Source: Stercorarius parasiticus
Taxonomy: Eukaryota > Chordata > Aves > Charadriiformes > Stercorariidae
Assembly (NCBI GenBank): GCA_013396915.1
Contig: VWZL01002554.1
Location: forward strand, 575,176-639,175
Direction: 5' to 3'
Length of the DNA: 64,000 nt
Positions within the stretch are counted from its first letter, which is position 1. Each line of letters begins with the position of its first letter. Positions 22,501 through 35,935 of the stretch are shown here, in pieces. The position numbers were made by a program, and so were the translations under genes. Under the pieces are notes generated by a model. The model was not told where the DNA came from. It worked only from the letters and a program-made list of their open reading frames with translations, and ran no database searches.

Positions 22501-25500
22501 ACACGTGGCTCTCAAATCAGTCTCTAAATGTACTTGGAAAACACTTTGCTATGTGCAATTTGGAAAAACACCGGACGTCAAGGTAGGAAGACGTATTAGT
22601 CTCTTTGAGTTGGTCCCTTTGCATAGTGCTAGTGCCCCACCTTATTCAGAGGTACTACTCTGGCTTTCAAAAGGGATTACAAACATGACAACAGAAGCAA
22701 AGAAGATCCTTAAAGGAATAAGTAGTAGAACTAAGTGACAGTTAGGCATTATGAATGGTCCAGAGGTTTTGTGGGAGCACATATCACAGTATGGCAGGAA
22801 AAACGGTATATCCTGGTAATATAAAGTCAGATGTTAATTTGCACTAAACGAGTTTGACTTAGAGATTGCTGACATTTGTGGCACTGTTGGTAAAAGCAAA
22901 CGCTGTAGGAAAGGAAAGCTCATGCATTGCAAAGTTGTTTGATCTTTCAACTGTAGCTAAGTTTTGCCCTATTTTAATGGTTTGTATTCCTGCCTGTCAC
23001 TGTGGTCTTAGTGGGGCATTAATGCTCTTTAATATAGATGTCTCAGGGAAGGCCTAAATTTAGGAGAAGTAAATAAGCTTACGTATTGCTTCCATCAATA
23101 AATTAAATGCCTAATAAACTCTGGTAAATCACTTTCTGCTCTTTTCATTTTCAATACTTTACATAGCGTTGGAAAACTTTGTTTAGCTTTGTTTTGTTTG
23201 TGTTGATTTAAGAAGAAAATCTGTATTGCTTTATTTTGATCAGTCTTTGAACAGTCTACGCAGGTGAAGAGCGAAGTGTCATTTCATACGTTCTGTGAAA
23301 ATAATGAAATCCTAGTACTGTGAGATACTGCACAAGTATTTACTTTTAAGTCCTTGCTAAGAGAAACTGGAATAGAAAGAAAAGTGACTGGTGAACTTTA
23401 CATTCAGCATTGTAATACCAGACTTGATTTATGTAAGTCAGCTTGAAGTATTTGGCACTTTCTGAAAAATTTAAGAGCAGCTTTTGTTCTTCAGACCGAG
23501 CAACTAATGATCATTTGCGGTGGCTGACAGCTTATTCAGGCTTTTGCCAAAGACGACAGTGTAATTATTCTCATTGCTTGCTAAGCACCATTTTCACAAA
23601 CTCACAGAAACCAACAAGTAGCAGAATGCCCTGTTGATTCCCTCATCCTAATAACTATATTGAGAAGAAATGCAGCCCTTCTCCTGCTTAGGGGAGACAG
23701 TGAAAAGGTACAGATCAAGAAAAATATCACTTCATTCTGAATATTCAGAAAGACGTGACTATGAACTAATTGCATATGAAAATTTGCGCTCCATTTCAGT
23801 ATAGTAATCGACTATTTGTACAATATGTGCCTGGAGAAGCATTTATTGAGGTAGATTGCTGCGGAGTGCTGAATACCCCTAGAGATGCTATGACCCTCCT
23901 GCACATTTCCACTTCTCAAGGTATGGAAATTTCAACACATACAGATTGAAGCTAAAGCTTCCACAAGAGCCAGACCCACTAAGAAGTCAAAGAATTCAGA
24001 GACAAAATCAAGTGGGACTGAGTTATGGCAGATTTAAATGTTAACCCTCCCATCCTCAGGGCCAACCAAAATGTAAGTTAGAGTGAAGGAATCTGAAACT
24101 TCTTCTTGCAGATGGGCTGGGGAGCGTGGCTACACACTGTATCTGAGGATGAGGCCACCAAAGTTTCTAAATCTCTACAGCAGGTCAGTTGCTTTTAATC
24201 ATGCATTACTCAAGGTCATTTTCAAAAGAGAGCACACATCTGAGTGCTGAGCTCCAACAGCCTCCAGTGAATCATATATACCTAATCTCTTATGGAAATG
24301 GAGCTCAGCCTACTGACTCACTGACATTTCCTTTTCCTCTTTAAATGACTGGCTGAGCAAAGCACAGCAAGACAGCTGTTCACCCAAGTATGAAAAACTC
24401 ATCTGCACTTCGAACCAATCTACAATATTATTTATGATTACCATTGTGACCATGACCCTACTAGTCATCGAGGAACACTTTCCCGACTGGTGACATCTTT
24501 CTGAGGGACAGTTTTGTGATAGCACATCTGCTGCGAGACCACAGCAATATTGGTTCATTTCAGACACAGCTGATTGCAACGGCATGTGTGTCTACTTTTG
24601 ATCTTTCCGCAAATATATCTTTTTGGAGATCAAAATGTGATCGTCTTACACATACCTGCCCGTTTCCAAGAGAAAGGTCAGGACCAGTTCCTCGGTGCTT
24701 ACCTCACTACTTGGAACAGCAGCTGCTTCTCACACCTTGTGCAAAGTTAATTCTGTTAGGTTTTGGCCCTGCACCTTCCTCCCCCGCCACTGACATTGTC
24801 TGGAGTTCAGGGCACTCGAGACCCCCCTGGAGGCATTTGACACTCCCCAGCATCCTCTAGCAATCCCACCGAGAAACTTGACTATTAATAATGTCCGGTA
24901 CAATATCAACCATACTAGCTACATCCCCAGGTCTATAATCAACTACAGCAGTAGACAGGCTTTTCTCAGACACAACCAGGTCTTTTTCTGTTTTAATTCC
25001 TTCCTCACTGACATTTTTGTGACATGATATTTACACTTGTCTGTCTCTGTCCTGACTGTCATTTCGCATTAACCAGTTGACTAATTAATCTGTGTATTGA
25101 GAAGGTCAGAACAAGGGTTTGTGAGGCTGGGATCCTGATTTCTCTGAAGAGTTTGGTCAAGCGAAAATCTCTGTTCATTACTTTCTACATCTGCAAAGTA
25201 AGGAAGTCTATGGAATAGTGTTGGGGTTTTATTACCCTAGATATATACCCTCACATCCTTTGCTTTCTCCCTCAAAGGGCTGGCCATTGTTGCCCTACTA
25301 AGAGAGCAAAAGTAAAAATTTCCTCTCTCCACACAAGGCACAATAGCATTGCAGTACGATGCCCTGCTTGCTGTGTGGGAGATGCCTGTCTGTTTTGAGA
25401 TTAATGAGGCATCTTAAGAAATATATTTCCATAAATGTTCTCAGTGTAAATCATCCTCTGTTTTCTTTTACCATTCTCACGTCACTGATGTTTGAGCACT

Positions 25501-25529
25501 CCATAAGCATGTATCTTGGTTAATAGGAG
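19536..25529. other. Noncoding DNA, no gene recognised
   Basis: About 6 kb with no exon I can recognise. Open frames are short and lack domains. Short A-runs occur (19879-19892). If NTF3 keeps a distant 5' exon, this is intronic. Confidence 0.4.
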
Positions 25530-25625
25530 GGCTGCCATTGTTCCCATTTTAAAGAGTAGAAAGTGGAATATACAGAAGTCAGATGATGTTTGCAAGGTCA
25601 TACAAGTATTCTGCTGCAAGTTGGG
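25530..25625 (-). repeat. MIR-like SINE remnant
   Basis: The plus strand reads TTCCCATTTTAAAGAGTAGA, then AGTCAGATGATGTTTGCAAGGTCATACAAGT (in part). This parallels the conserved MIR core CCCATTTTACAGATGAGGAAACTGAG and TTGCCCAAGGTCACACAG, read as the reverse complement of the usual MIR orientation. It is diverged but collinear over about 95 bp. Confidence 0.6.
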
Positions 25626-28368
25626 TTTTTCATGTTGCACTGCCTGGATTAGGAAAGTCCATCTGTAATGCTGTATGGAAGTTTGATTGATTGATGAAAA
25701 GTATGCAATGCAAGGAAATAAGAACAATGCCACCTGAGATGAGCAGTCAGCTGCATCTTAGTCACAACAAAGAATTAAAGCCACAGTTGGGTAAACAATT
25801 TCCACAAAAGCTGAAGTATTTCTACATATTATTCACTGTGTGGCTCTGAAAACTGTGCAAAGTATCAAGAAATCTAAGGTTCATATCCTTAGCTAAATTA
25901 ATAAACTCCAATGACTTGACTAGACCTGTGCTAAATTTACAAAACCCAAAGACTTGCCTAAAGATTTGCCCAAAGATTTGCACTTGCCTTTTTTTTTTTT
26001 TTTGAGAAGACATTTGCAAACAGAATAATAGAAAGCACCAGAAATACATCATGGATAATTTAAGCTGATAAACTGTTTGTGTGTTGCTCAATCTTTTCAT
26101 TACTGTTTGTTAATAGTGGCAGGGCCAAGCAGCAAACAAATTAAATTTGCAGCTGAATTTGGAAAGAATGCAAACAGCAGTGAGCAAAGAGAAATACAAT
26201 CTCTGCTGGGGAGATGGAGACATAAAATATTGGCAGAAAATTACAAAATGAAAGTCAAAGTAGAAATTACAAGCTATCATGCTGGGGGAATAGTGGTATT
26301 GAGCAATGATACGCAGAAGGGAAAAGAAATTTAGAAAGGAGCAATACCTGATCAGACCCAGGAATGAACTAACACTTTGGAAAGGCACAGTATTTAAGAA
26401 ATGCAAATACTGAGGCACTGCACTGCAGAGCTAGTAAGGAATTGCCACTTTTTGTAGCACAGCAGAAAAATCAGGAAAGCTGCTTGAAAGTTGGAAGATA
26501 TTGTCACATGAAAATAAAATTAGGAAAGAGCAACAAAAATTACTCGAAGCGTTGTATAACTGACCTTTGAGGAAATTGCCTTGAACTTGCAAGCCTTTGC
26601 TATGAGCGAACAGAAAGGGCATGACAAAAAACCCAGTGCAAAGATCTGGAAAGTGTAAGCATTGGTGAAAGAAAGCATTCACTTTAGGGCGGAGCAAAGA
26701 AGTGCAATCAGGAAAAATGGGATTAAACTAAGGAAAGGGAAGTCAAGCTGATCATCAAAAGCAGTTTTCAAGCTCTGCAAGATGTTTGTAACAAGCCCAA
26801 AGCCACACCAAAGAGGCCTGGTTTCATGTTTCGTTGCAGCCCTGAAACTCCATCTAAGTCTTTTTTTAAAACAGTTTGAAGATCCATTAACCTTTCAAGT
26901 CAACCTGGACCTACTTTGGCTCAACCAAGGCTGATTAATTGTTTTGTATTAAAGTCAGGCAATAGTTGCAGTTCCTCTTATTTTTGTCAGAGAGATGCTT
27001 TGAGTGCTTAAGCTCTCCATAATTAAAGTTGAGGTCAGTCTTCCAGGTGAAACTCACTTCTTTCACCTCCCCACAATTCTGGGGGGTTCAAGCCTGGCCT
27101 CTGGATATATCAGAGGCATGACTTTATTTGGTGTATCCTTCTGGAAAGAGCAAGGGAAGCCATGGAAAGGGTTAAGGTGAAGTGATCCACGTTTATAACA
27201 GATTGCTCTCGTCCTATTTTTAAATGCCAGAGGTGGGTTTTGACTAACTTGGTAACAGGAGGAGAAAGGGAAGCACCTCTCAGATTATCAGAATTTTTTC
27301 CCTCTCCTACTAGGCTATGAAAGAGAAGCCTTCTAGAGACCCTGTGATGTAGGATGGTCTGATGTGTTTTCATACTTACATTCCCACTGGAAAACTCATT
27401 TTGTAGGAAAAAAAATTTGTAGAAACAAAAAATTTTTAAATGTTATTTTTTAGTTTTTCTGATGTTAGGAAACTCAAGAAGAAAACTGTTTCAAACTGTG
27501 AACTTCAAGATCATTATTTTGCTGTATTTTACATTGAAAACAAAAGGGTTTCTATTTCGTTTTTGTTTAGAAACTGAAAAATTCCATTTTTTTAATACCT
27601 TCTGATTCCTTTTCCTTTTATGAAGTAAAGAAAACAGTGAAATCAAGCAAGCAAACAGAAGAAAACAAGGGCTATAGCTTCAAAAATGTTAGAATCTCAG
27701 TATGAAAAATCTTGCATCCTTAAACCTAGTTTATGAGTACAAACAGAACACACGCCCACAAGGAAACTGAAGTGCAGTAATAGGGAACACCTTTTGTTTG
27801 GTTAGAATTAAAAAAAAAAAATAGCCCTGAAGTTAACCTGGGATATTTCTGTTGGAAAAAAAAGCATTTCTTTGGTTTTCTGACAGCTCTACCCTAACCC
27901 TTGAATACAGACGTTTGCTTTGAGAGTAGGAGCAGCATTAGGGCAACACTGCCTCTTACGAGTCAAATTTTTAAGGTACCATTTGCTTAGAAGGAACAGC
28001 CCTGCTGTTTGAGAGTTCTGTCCAAGCACTAGATATGAGCCTTGCTGTGCCTTCACACGCAATACACCGCCACCCCAGGTGTGCTCCATGGGGGTGGGAT
28101 TGTGGCAAGCCATGGTGCAAGAGGCTTGGTGGGGAAGCCCCATTTCATTTCATCCAAAACTGCACCTGTGTTTGCTTTGCAAAAAGCCCATGACTCCGTG
28201 TTTCTTCAAAACGGTACAGAAATACATCCATGGCCACTTCGTGAATCAAAGTTTGCTTTCTGAATTGCCTCTCCCTGTTCCTCAGGGGTTCACAAACCTC
28301 CAAATAGAAGTGTCATGTTAGACTTGCAGGTGCAAAATATCTGATGCAGAGTTCTCAAGAACAAGACT
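25626..28368. other. Noncoding DNA with a purine-rich segment
   Basis: T15 lies at 25989-26003. From about 26140 to 26760 the plus strand is strongly A/G-rich. No exon with recognisable similarity is present. A repeated AAAGATTTGCC phrase occurs at about 25960-25985. Confidence 0.4.
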
Positions 28369-28436
28369 TCAGGCCTGATCCAAATACTTTAAACCACCAA
28401 TAGGACCTCATTGAATTCAGCTTGAATTGGATAAAA
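28369..28436. repeat. Palindromic repeat with GGCCTGATCCAAA arm
   Basis: AGGCCTGATCCAAATACTTTA on the left (given in part as GGCCTGATCCAAA) pairs loosely with TTGAATTGGATAAAAC on the right around CCTCATTGAATTCAG. It is another degraded member of the amniote palindromic repeat class with an ATTGACTTCAATGGG-type core. Confidence 0.5.
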
Positions 28437-30334
28437 CTTTTGCACAGTAAGGAGCGTAGGGAAATGACAACGTGACTAGAGACAGTTGATGTTTGATCCA
28501 TGTTTTATCGTACATGTAGCATGGAACTGAATTGTTTGCATCAGGAACATAGTGAGAAATTAGCATTGCAGTATATAATTAATAACTTTTCCATGGTCTT
28601 TGCGCAGGTGCAGTAGCTTGCTTCCAAACAGCTTAAAAAGATATTTTTAAAGTCATTCTCAGAGAAAAGGAGTCTTGTATTTCTGATAAAATACAGGTAA
28701 GTGTTTTGAGGGACAAATGTAAGGTTAGAAGCTGGCTTCCTTGCAAAAAAATGTAAGCCTTTAGATCAAAAAGAGCCTGTATCCCTAAAACTTGTTTATT
28801 CGGACTACCTAAACGAGCTGGCCAGATATAAGAGATCACCTCTCCCAACAATCTTGCTCAGTTTTACACTGTGAAATCATGACGGCTCTCCTAGAATTGC
28901 TCCCAGCTGCACAGTGAGACCCCTGAATCCTTCTTATGGAGTAGAGCTCACAAATATGTGTGCCCATGAAAGACTTGTGCTTTTTCCCATCGCATCTGAA
29001 TCTTTAAAGAAGCCATTGCCCATTTAGAGAAAAAAGTCATTCTACTAATTGGCATTACTTTATAGCAAATTGTTGACGTGTAGGCCTGTCCTGAGGGTAA
29101 AGACTGTTCCAGTAAATCTTGCTACTCTGCATTTTTTTTCCTTGTAAAAAATTGCCTGAAGTGGAGCTTTGCTTGTGAGTCCCCTAGTTCACCAGTGTTC
29201 ATGTGGATAAAATTTCCAGTATGCAGTTCTCCTTGAGACACGGAAGTTTTCTAATTTTAGCATTCAGTTAACACTTTGCTGTGAGTTCTACTATATTTAG
29301 GGGTTAATGCTCAAGGATGGTGAGAGTATTCTAGTCCCAGTCTAGCAGAGCTTAGGATTTTTAAGTTTGTGAGTTGCCCCACTGAAATGCAGGTTGCTCA
29401 CACGTTGAACTCATGGTTGAATGCTCTGCTAAACCGCATCCAAAGTGTCTGCTAATTTGCAGAATTGAGCCCTCCCTTCCAAAGTCATAGCGTGATCTCT
29501 GTGTTCTCCTATTGCGCTAAGTGCAGGCTCTGCACCTCTACCAGGTCCAGAACTCATCTGAAAACTGCCTTGGGTTTTGGAAACCACGGTGCTTTTTCTT
29601 ATCTTTTGATCCAGATGCCATTTTCCTGTTGATACAAAATGCTTCCTGCCTCTTCCTTGCCAAAATTATTTGAAAGAAGAATTTTAGAACTGGGAGTACT
29701 TTAACACATGCTGTCTCTTGCCAGGCATACGATGTCCAGATATTTGATAGAAAAGCAAGGTTTTAAACTGGGCACGGGAAGGAGACAAATGAGATGTGCA
29801 GCAGCTGGCCTTGCCTCTCCTTATACAGTCAATAACTAGTATGTCTTTTTAGAAAATTTCTTCTTACTGAAGAAATTTTGGTTATGAAAAATCTTATCTA
29901 TAGAAGGTCGGGAATAAAGTAACTCTCAGGGTACGGGAGCTAGGAATAGAAAGTAATTTTTTTAACAGTCTCTTGTTCACCTCTTGTTGCACGCATACTT
30001 TATACGTTTCATGGAAGAATCCTGCTGACATCTGCTCACCACAAAGGTTAGTTTCCTTATTGGATAATTGACTCTCAGGTTAGATACGAGCTATGAAGAT
30101 ACTGCTGCAGGAGTTTGCTCCCTTTGTAAGAGATCAGGTGTTCACTGCTGTTAGAGGCAAGAAATCATGCTTGAACACACAGACCTCACTCCAAGAGCAG
30201 ATGCTGTGAGTGCATGAGAGCTAACAGAGGGTGAGAGAAGGCTCCTGGCAGTCTTGCTGCAGGCATGGCAGTGCTGCAGCATGAAGCATTATTTTTGGAA
30301 TTAAGAATAGCTTTGGTGACGAAGTGCTTTTGCT
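28437..30334. other. Noncoding DNA, nothing distinct
   Basis: No gene, RNA or clear repeat is recognised in these 1.9 kb. Confidence 0.4.
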
Positions 30335-30420
30335 GTTGTTTTACACTTTGGAAACTAAAGCCCAGACAGGTTATGTGACTTTTCCATGGTTAAGCAAGCC
30401 CAGGGTCATATGAGAAGAAA
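30335..30420 (-). repeat. MIR-like SINE remnant
   Basis: The plus strand has TTTTACACTTTGGAAACTAA followed by AGCCCAGACAGGTTATGTGAC and CAGGGTCATATGAG. These are collinear with the MIR segment TTTTACAGATGAGGAAACTGAGGCCCAGAGAGGTTAAGTGAC...AAGGTCACACAG, in reverse orientation (long phrases given only in part). This is the clearest MIR-like copy in the window. Confidence 0.65.
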
Positions 30421-32408
30421 ATGGGAGAGTAGATATTCAGACCTTCCTCTCGTGAGGTCTAGGCTGTGATTGGTTTTACACACTGGACCAGCCTCTTCCT
30501 TCAGGTTCTTCCCAACACTCCACTGGGCCCAACCAAAGTCCATTGAGTCAGCTGGCCAAAATCAAAAGTACTTCCATACTATATTTCTTCCTATTGAAGT
30601 GATAGAAAAAGGAAACAGTCCTTACTTTAGTGAAATCAGAAGTAACTGGGAAGCAAGCAGAAGGGGAAAAGGATGTGGAAAACATTGCCAAAGGTGTACA
30701 TGGCTGGCTCATGCAGAAGATCTCAGGTGCCTTGAGGAATTAAGAATAACTTGGAATCAGCCTTAAAAAAGGAGCAGGCCAATGTAAATCGGCTGTAACA
30801 GTTCAGTAGTTTTCCCCAGGAACCAACAAAGCAATCAAGGGAGAGATTTTTAATTCTGCACATAGGAAAAGCCTGGTCCTAGACTTCAATTTGCACAGTA
30901 GAAATCCCTGATTAAAAAGGAGCCAAATGCTGTTGTGCTTCAGGAAGTGGGAGAATTAGGGATGCTTACTTTGGACGACGGTGTAACTTTACAGTATAGC
31001 CTATACAAGGGGAGATGCACAGCTGCATCTCCCCAGGAGCAGAGTACAGAATATATTGTGAGTCAGAGTCACAGTTCCTCCCTATCTTCCCTCCACCACC
31101 ATGCAGTCCCTTTGCTCTGCTACAAGAATCAATTACTTCAACCTTCTTTTTTTTTCAAGTTGTTTTTTTTTTTTTTTTTTTTTCATGGAGAAGTTTACTC
31201 TCCCATGCTCCCAGCCAGCTACTTTGGCTAGCGAGGAAGCAGACTGGGGTGAAGCTTGGTCTCTCTGCACTTTTGTCATCTTAACACGCGTTCTCCACCC
31301 CCTCCCTCTCAGCAGGGAGTATTGGGTGAGCAGCCCCTGTGGCTCCTTGCTGCAGGCAGAGTTGCACTGAGCAAACTGAACTTGAACAGTCATTGAGGGG
31401 AAAGCCAGGGGGAGAGTGAGGGACACTCCTCCCTCCCTCTTATATTCCTGTCTGACTAGGTACTGGCCCTGGCAACGTGTGGTGAGTTTGAGCTAGCAAG
31501 TGCATTCTGTATGGATTCCAAGTTAAAGACCCATGTTAAAATGACACACAATATTACCAGTGCTAGAAAACGGGGGAGCATGTTCACTGAAACCTGTAAA
31601 AAAACATCATCTTCCTAACCTGATCTCAGTCTGTTACTAGAAAATATGGAAGGGAGCCCATTACAAAAACAAAACAAAGCAATCACATCCTTAGGAACTT
31701 TTGGGAGGCAAACATATGGGGAAACTCTTTACTAAAGGTGAGAGGTCAGCCAACATCTTGGGATAACTGAATGTAAAGGGGATAATAAGTTCTCAGGCCT
31801 TTTTGACAATGGGAACGCAAAGAGCTTAGCTGAGCTACAAGCAGGAGTAAGGGGCTTTTCCGGTGGAAGGCAACTTTTCCTGTGTCTGGCACTGATGGGA
31901 AGCCTAGACATACCCAGGAAATATCTCCTGTGCCCCCCCAGAAAAAGACAAAAGCACACACATGCCTCTTTTCTGTCCCATGCTCCCGTCACCTCACCCT
32001 AAACCTACATCTCTGGGCTGAACGCACATCAAACCTCAGATATCTCTTCCTTGACCATGTCATGAAGGTCTCTTTCTTGTTAGCATACATATGGGGGTAC
32101 AGTTTGTGATTTCAAACTTTCAGTATAGCTTTGACTAAGATATAGGTGAGTGGAAAGCAGAAGAGAACCTGGCAGGTCAAGATTGGGGGGTTCAGATCAT
32201 CTGGACTATGTGACTCAAGTGCATGTGCAGAGGCTGGATTTACAAGCAAAATACTGTGCTAGAGTTATTTAGACAAGATAAGACACATATTTTGGGGCTG
32301 CTAGAAATTAAGGAAAATTGCAAAGAACATTTATTCCCATTTTAAATTCTTAAGTGGTATTATGCTTGGAGACAACTGTGTATATGCAGCTCTTAAAAAT
32401 TAAAGCTT
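30421..32408. other. Noncoding DNA with a T21 tract
   Basis: T21 lies at 31163-31183, preceded by a shorter T-run. No exon is recognised. The overlapping frames near 31015-31426 are driven by the T-run and adjacent GC-richer DNA, not by coding constraint. Confidence 0.4.
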
Positions 32409-32490
32409 GAGGCCAAATTCTGCTTTTGGTCACGCAGAAAGCAGGCAACTGTAGACTGAGTTGCATGTAACTGAGGTCATAATCTGGCAT
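32409..32490. repeat. Palindromic repeat with GGCCAAATTCTG arm
   Basis: GAGGCCAAATTCTGCTTTTGG on the left (in part GGCCAAATTCTG) pairs with AACTGAGGTCATAATCTGGC on the right. The centre has GCAACTGTAGACTGAGTTGC, itself an inverted repeat of GCAACT/AGTTGC. It fits the GGCCAAATTCTGCC...GGCAGAATTTGGCC palindromic repeat known to me from reptile and bird DNA. Confidence 0.6.
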
Positions 32491-32659
32491 AGTGTCTGAG
32501 CTGGCTCAGTTTTCTGTTAAGCTAATGTCAGTACTGGTAAGCTGTTATGAGGAAATCCAATAGGGAACGGGTCAGGTGTTAATGCTCACAATCAATATGA
32601 TTCCAAATAAATTGGAGGAATTTAAGAAACAATGCTGTGTCTTCTGATTAAGTTGCTTG

Positions 32660-32735
32660 TTTAGATTTAAAATAACTCTATTGACTTGAGTGGTGCTACT
32701 TCAGATTTACCTTGGTACAAGTTAGAAGAAACTGT
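32660..32735. repeat. Palindromic repeat half with TATTGACTTGAGTGG core
   Basis: AACTCTATTGACTTGAGTGG followed by CTTCAGATTTACCTTGGTAC matches the half-element ACTCCATTGACTTCAGTGGAGTTACTCCAGATTTACACCAGTGTAA in reduced form. It lies 170 bp from the related element at 32409 and both may belong to one older insertion. Confidence 0.5.
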
Positions 32736-35504
32736 GACTCTGTGTTTAGAAGATCTTTCCATGTCAGTTCTCTAACAAAAGTGAAGTAAGGAAGCACATG
32801 GAAATTTCTTAACAACAAGGTGGTAAAACCAAACCTTGTCCTCTTTTCTGTGTTCTATGAACAAGATAAAACTAAGATCATACTTCTCCAAATTCTTTCC
32901 TTTCCCTTTCCCCTTAAACTTGGGGAAAATATGAGTCTATGCTGTGAAACTTGGAGTTCTCTGTTTTGCTGGTACAGATGGTTTACAGCTATGTGAAAGG
33001 AAGGAAATAACATAACTGAAGAAAGGGGGCTAGTTTGTCTACTGTCTAATGAAAGAAATACCTTAAAATGCAAGTATCTTTCCACAAAAAAAAATTGTAG
33101 TTTCACTGCCTTCCTCCTAACCTGCAGATTTTGGCAGTGGAAAAGAAAGTTTTATTCACTGTATAAAGATGTCAGTCTCTCAAATTTCTTTTATTTGTTT
33201 CTAACTGAAGAGAAATTTTCATACTACAATAAGATCTTAGGTTCAAGATTTGAAATTAAACTTCAGATTAATTTTCAATATTTTCCTTCAATTTCAGTTC
33301 GAAAACCCCACAGTTGCAGTAAGGGATTTAAACCCTTCACATCACGGAGGGTTAACTTTAAATCCTTTCCAGTGAGCACACTGAAGGCAAATATCCATCC
33401 TGGCTATCTGTTCTGAGTTGTCTAAATGGTATGCTTTGTGTTAGGTGAGGTAAATTTGCACCACTGTGAGTTAGCCATTCAGAGGCTGTGACTGAAATCT
33501 GTTTTTTCCTACAGACTGAAAGGGTTCAGATGAGAGGTTGTAATTTTGGCCTGTTTTTGGCTTTTCTCTTTTTCTACTTAGGTTAGTCCTTGCATCTATC
33601 TTAAAACATTACATTACAGTTTGGCACTCGATACATAGTAATCAAAAAAGCACTGAACCTCTTTAGCCCAGTGTGTAATGCAGGAGACAGTATCTGAGAT
33701 ATCTAGCAGGGAGGTTGAGTAAGAAATTGTTCAAGGATCTCAAGTGAGACCAGCGGTACTATCATAAATTGTCCCATCGCTTGTTCTGGTGATTGTTGGC
33801 CAGTGTCTACTTCTAGACAAACTAATGAGAACATTTTCAGGATATGAAGTTTTTCCAGATATATAAATAGAAGTAAAGTGCCCATTTTGTTCTAAAAAAT
33901 CTTCACACTCATAAAACTCCTAGTGAAAGCAAAAAAGAAAACAAAGAATGAAGAGTTTAAATCATTACATAGTGGAAGAAAATACATAGCCATTAACATT
34001 TTATTAGGTCTTTTCCTTTGTGTTCTGGAAAGGCAAAATTGCAGCCCTTCTAATGAAAACAAAACAAACTAAATCCCACGAACACCACAGTTAGGAAGGG
34101 GGAAAGAAGAAGAAATAATGCTTATCGTAATTTCCCTTCAGAACGCAGATAATGGTTGACTACCCTAAATAAATACATAAATAAATAGGAATTGTATTCC
34201 TTTTGAAGAGTCCATGGTTGGAAATTTCCTTATGCAGTTCCCTGTCGTTTTCTTTCTTGAAAACATTCATGCTTCTTGTTTAGTTACTCTTTAGGGTAAC
34301 ATGTTCCATATGTCACATAGCCCTTGTATGAAATAGTCTAGACTAAATTCTTCTTTCATCCCCATGACCTAATTTTAAGGTCTTACTGCTGTGCAGGACT
34401 AATCTGGATCAGTTTGATCAAACCCTCCTATTTTATAAATGTCATTTACTCACCACAACTTTTTTCCCCTTTCCATAGCAATAAGCCAAATCAAGTCTTT
34501 CTTTCTAAGTGTTGCTATTATAAACTCCCTTAAATTCTGCATCTAATTGAACAGTGCTTTCTGACTCAGTCCATTATTATACTACTTGCTTTCATTCAAG
34601 TGAATTTTTAAAGTAATGCAACACAAAAGCTTATTATCTTCTTTTTTCTTGGTTGCTATTCTCTGGAGTAGATGCCAAACAGGAATTTTTTTTTGTTAAC
34701 AGTGGCTTTCCAAATATTTTTCTATGCTTTGTATACAACATAAATTTCTTCTTGGGCAAATAATTCTTTTGATACTTCTTTCTTGGAATAAATTTCATTT
34801 AGCATCTTCACAAGCATTATTTCCTTTAATGTCTTCCCATTTTCCCATCAGACTCCTGTGTAAGAAATGTATGCACTTAAAAATTGTCCAGATTGTTCAG
34901 TTCACTGGCTAATTCAAAAGTTTTTACTGTAGACTCTTGATGTTCCCTGTGCCTCACCTCTTTCCCCAACACTAGTTTAGACTGGGGCAAACGCCACTGC
35001 AGCTGATAAAATTAAATTTGTACAAACGAAGCACGAGTCACTAAAGAGGGGCCCCCTCTCTTTCTGATTCTGTTCTCACAATATTCACATACTTCAAATA
35101 TTCAAATCTATAATCCTGATGCAATGTCTTTTCAGCAGGTTAATCTGTTTGCTATCAATTTAGATTGTGCTTGTCCTATTGGTGGAAAAAAGATCAAAGA
35201 AACTGTTTTAAAATGGACCACAGAGAAAAGTTGCAGTTCAGCTATGAAATTTTGAGCAAGCCTATCTGAAAGATGCACTGTTTTATAGTAGGATCAGTCA
35301 GGACTGAACTACTTCTTCTTGTCTTCTATGTAACCATATGGGCAGAAGACTCTCTGAATCTGTGCTAGCAAAAATGGTTTTTTACTTCTTTAGCCTGCTT
35401 TGCTTGTGGAAGGTAACTATGTCTATAAGTGATCATGCCTCTGGTGGTTGTTGCCTATGAGGAGTACTGGGCTGATGGAGTCAATCTAGCAAACACTCAT
35501 TTGT
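32736..35504. other. Noncoding DNA, nothing distinct
   Basis: No gene is recognised. An (AAAT)n-like tract lies at about 34168-34187. Confidence 0.4.
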
Positions 35505-35625
35505 AGGCCCAGGCCAGATCTACACTAGAATTTTTCCTTTTGTTTTTTGAAAATAAAAATCTCTGTCAGACTAGCTCTACTTGTACAGCACTGACACAGA
35601 CACGCTGCTGCAAAGTCCTTGTGTT
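35505..35625. repeat. Possible ancient MITE-like repeat
   Basis: The phrase GGCCAGATCTACACTAGAA near 35512-35530 resembles the AGGCCAGGTCTACACTA end of a repeat that I recall from turtle and crocodilian DNA. The other end is not clear, so the boundary is a guess. Confidence 0.3.
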
Positions 35626-35837
35626 GTATAGCTTATGCTTGGGAAAGGGCATGTCTCTGTTGGTAGCTAAATCCTTTTTCTTGTCATGTGCTGTCATCCC
35701 ACTAGACAGCTTAGTTGGCAGAGGCAACTGGCAGAATTGTGGCTCTAGACAACCCCTTCTGTCCTCCTCAACTTGTGATTTGGTATCTTTATATTATTTA
35801 CTTTCATGATATTCCCATGAAGCTGAGCTGTGCTCCA

Positions 35838-35935
35838 ATTATTCCTGTTTTGCAGGTGAATAACTGTCTGACAAAGAGACAAGTTGACCTGCCCAAGGCC
35901 CACGGAAGGACTATGGTGTGACAGAGAGTTGGACT
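35838..35935 (-). repeat. MIR-like SINE remnant
   Basis: The plus strand reads ATTATTCCTGTTTTGCAGGTG, then GACAAGTTGACCTGCCCAAGG, then TGTGACAGAG (long phrases shown in part). These are in the order expected for the MIR core TTATCCCCATTTTACAGATG, AAGTGACTTGCCCAAGG and GGCAGAG, reversed relative to the usual element orientation. The CTGCCCAAGG word is diagnostic. Confidence 0.65.
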
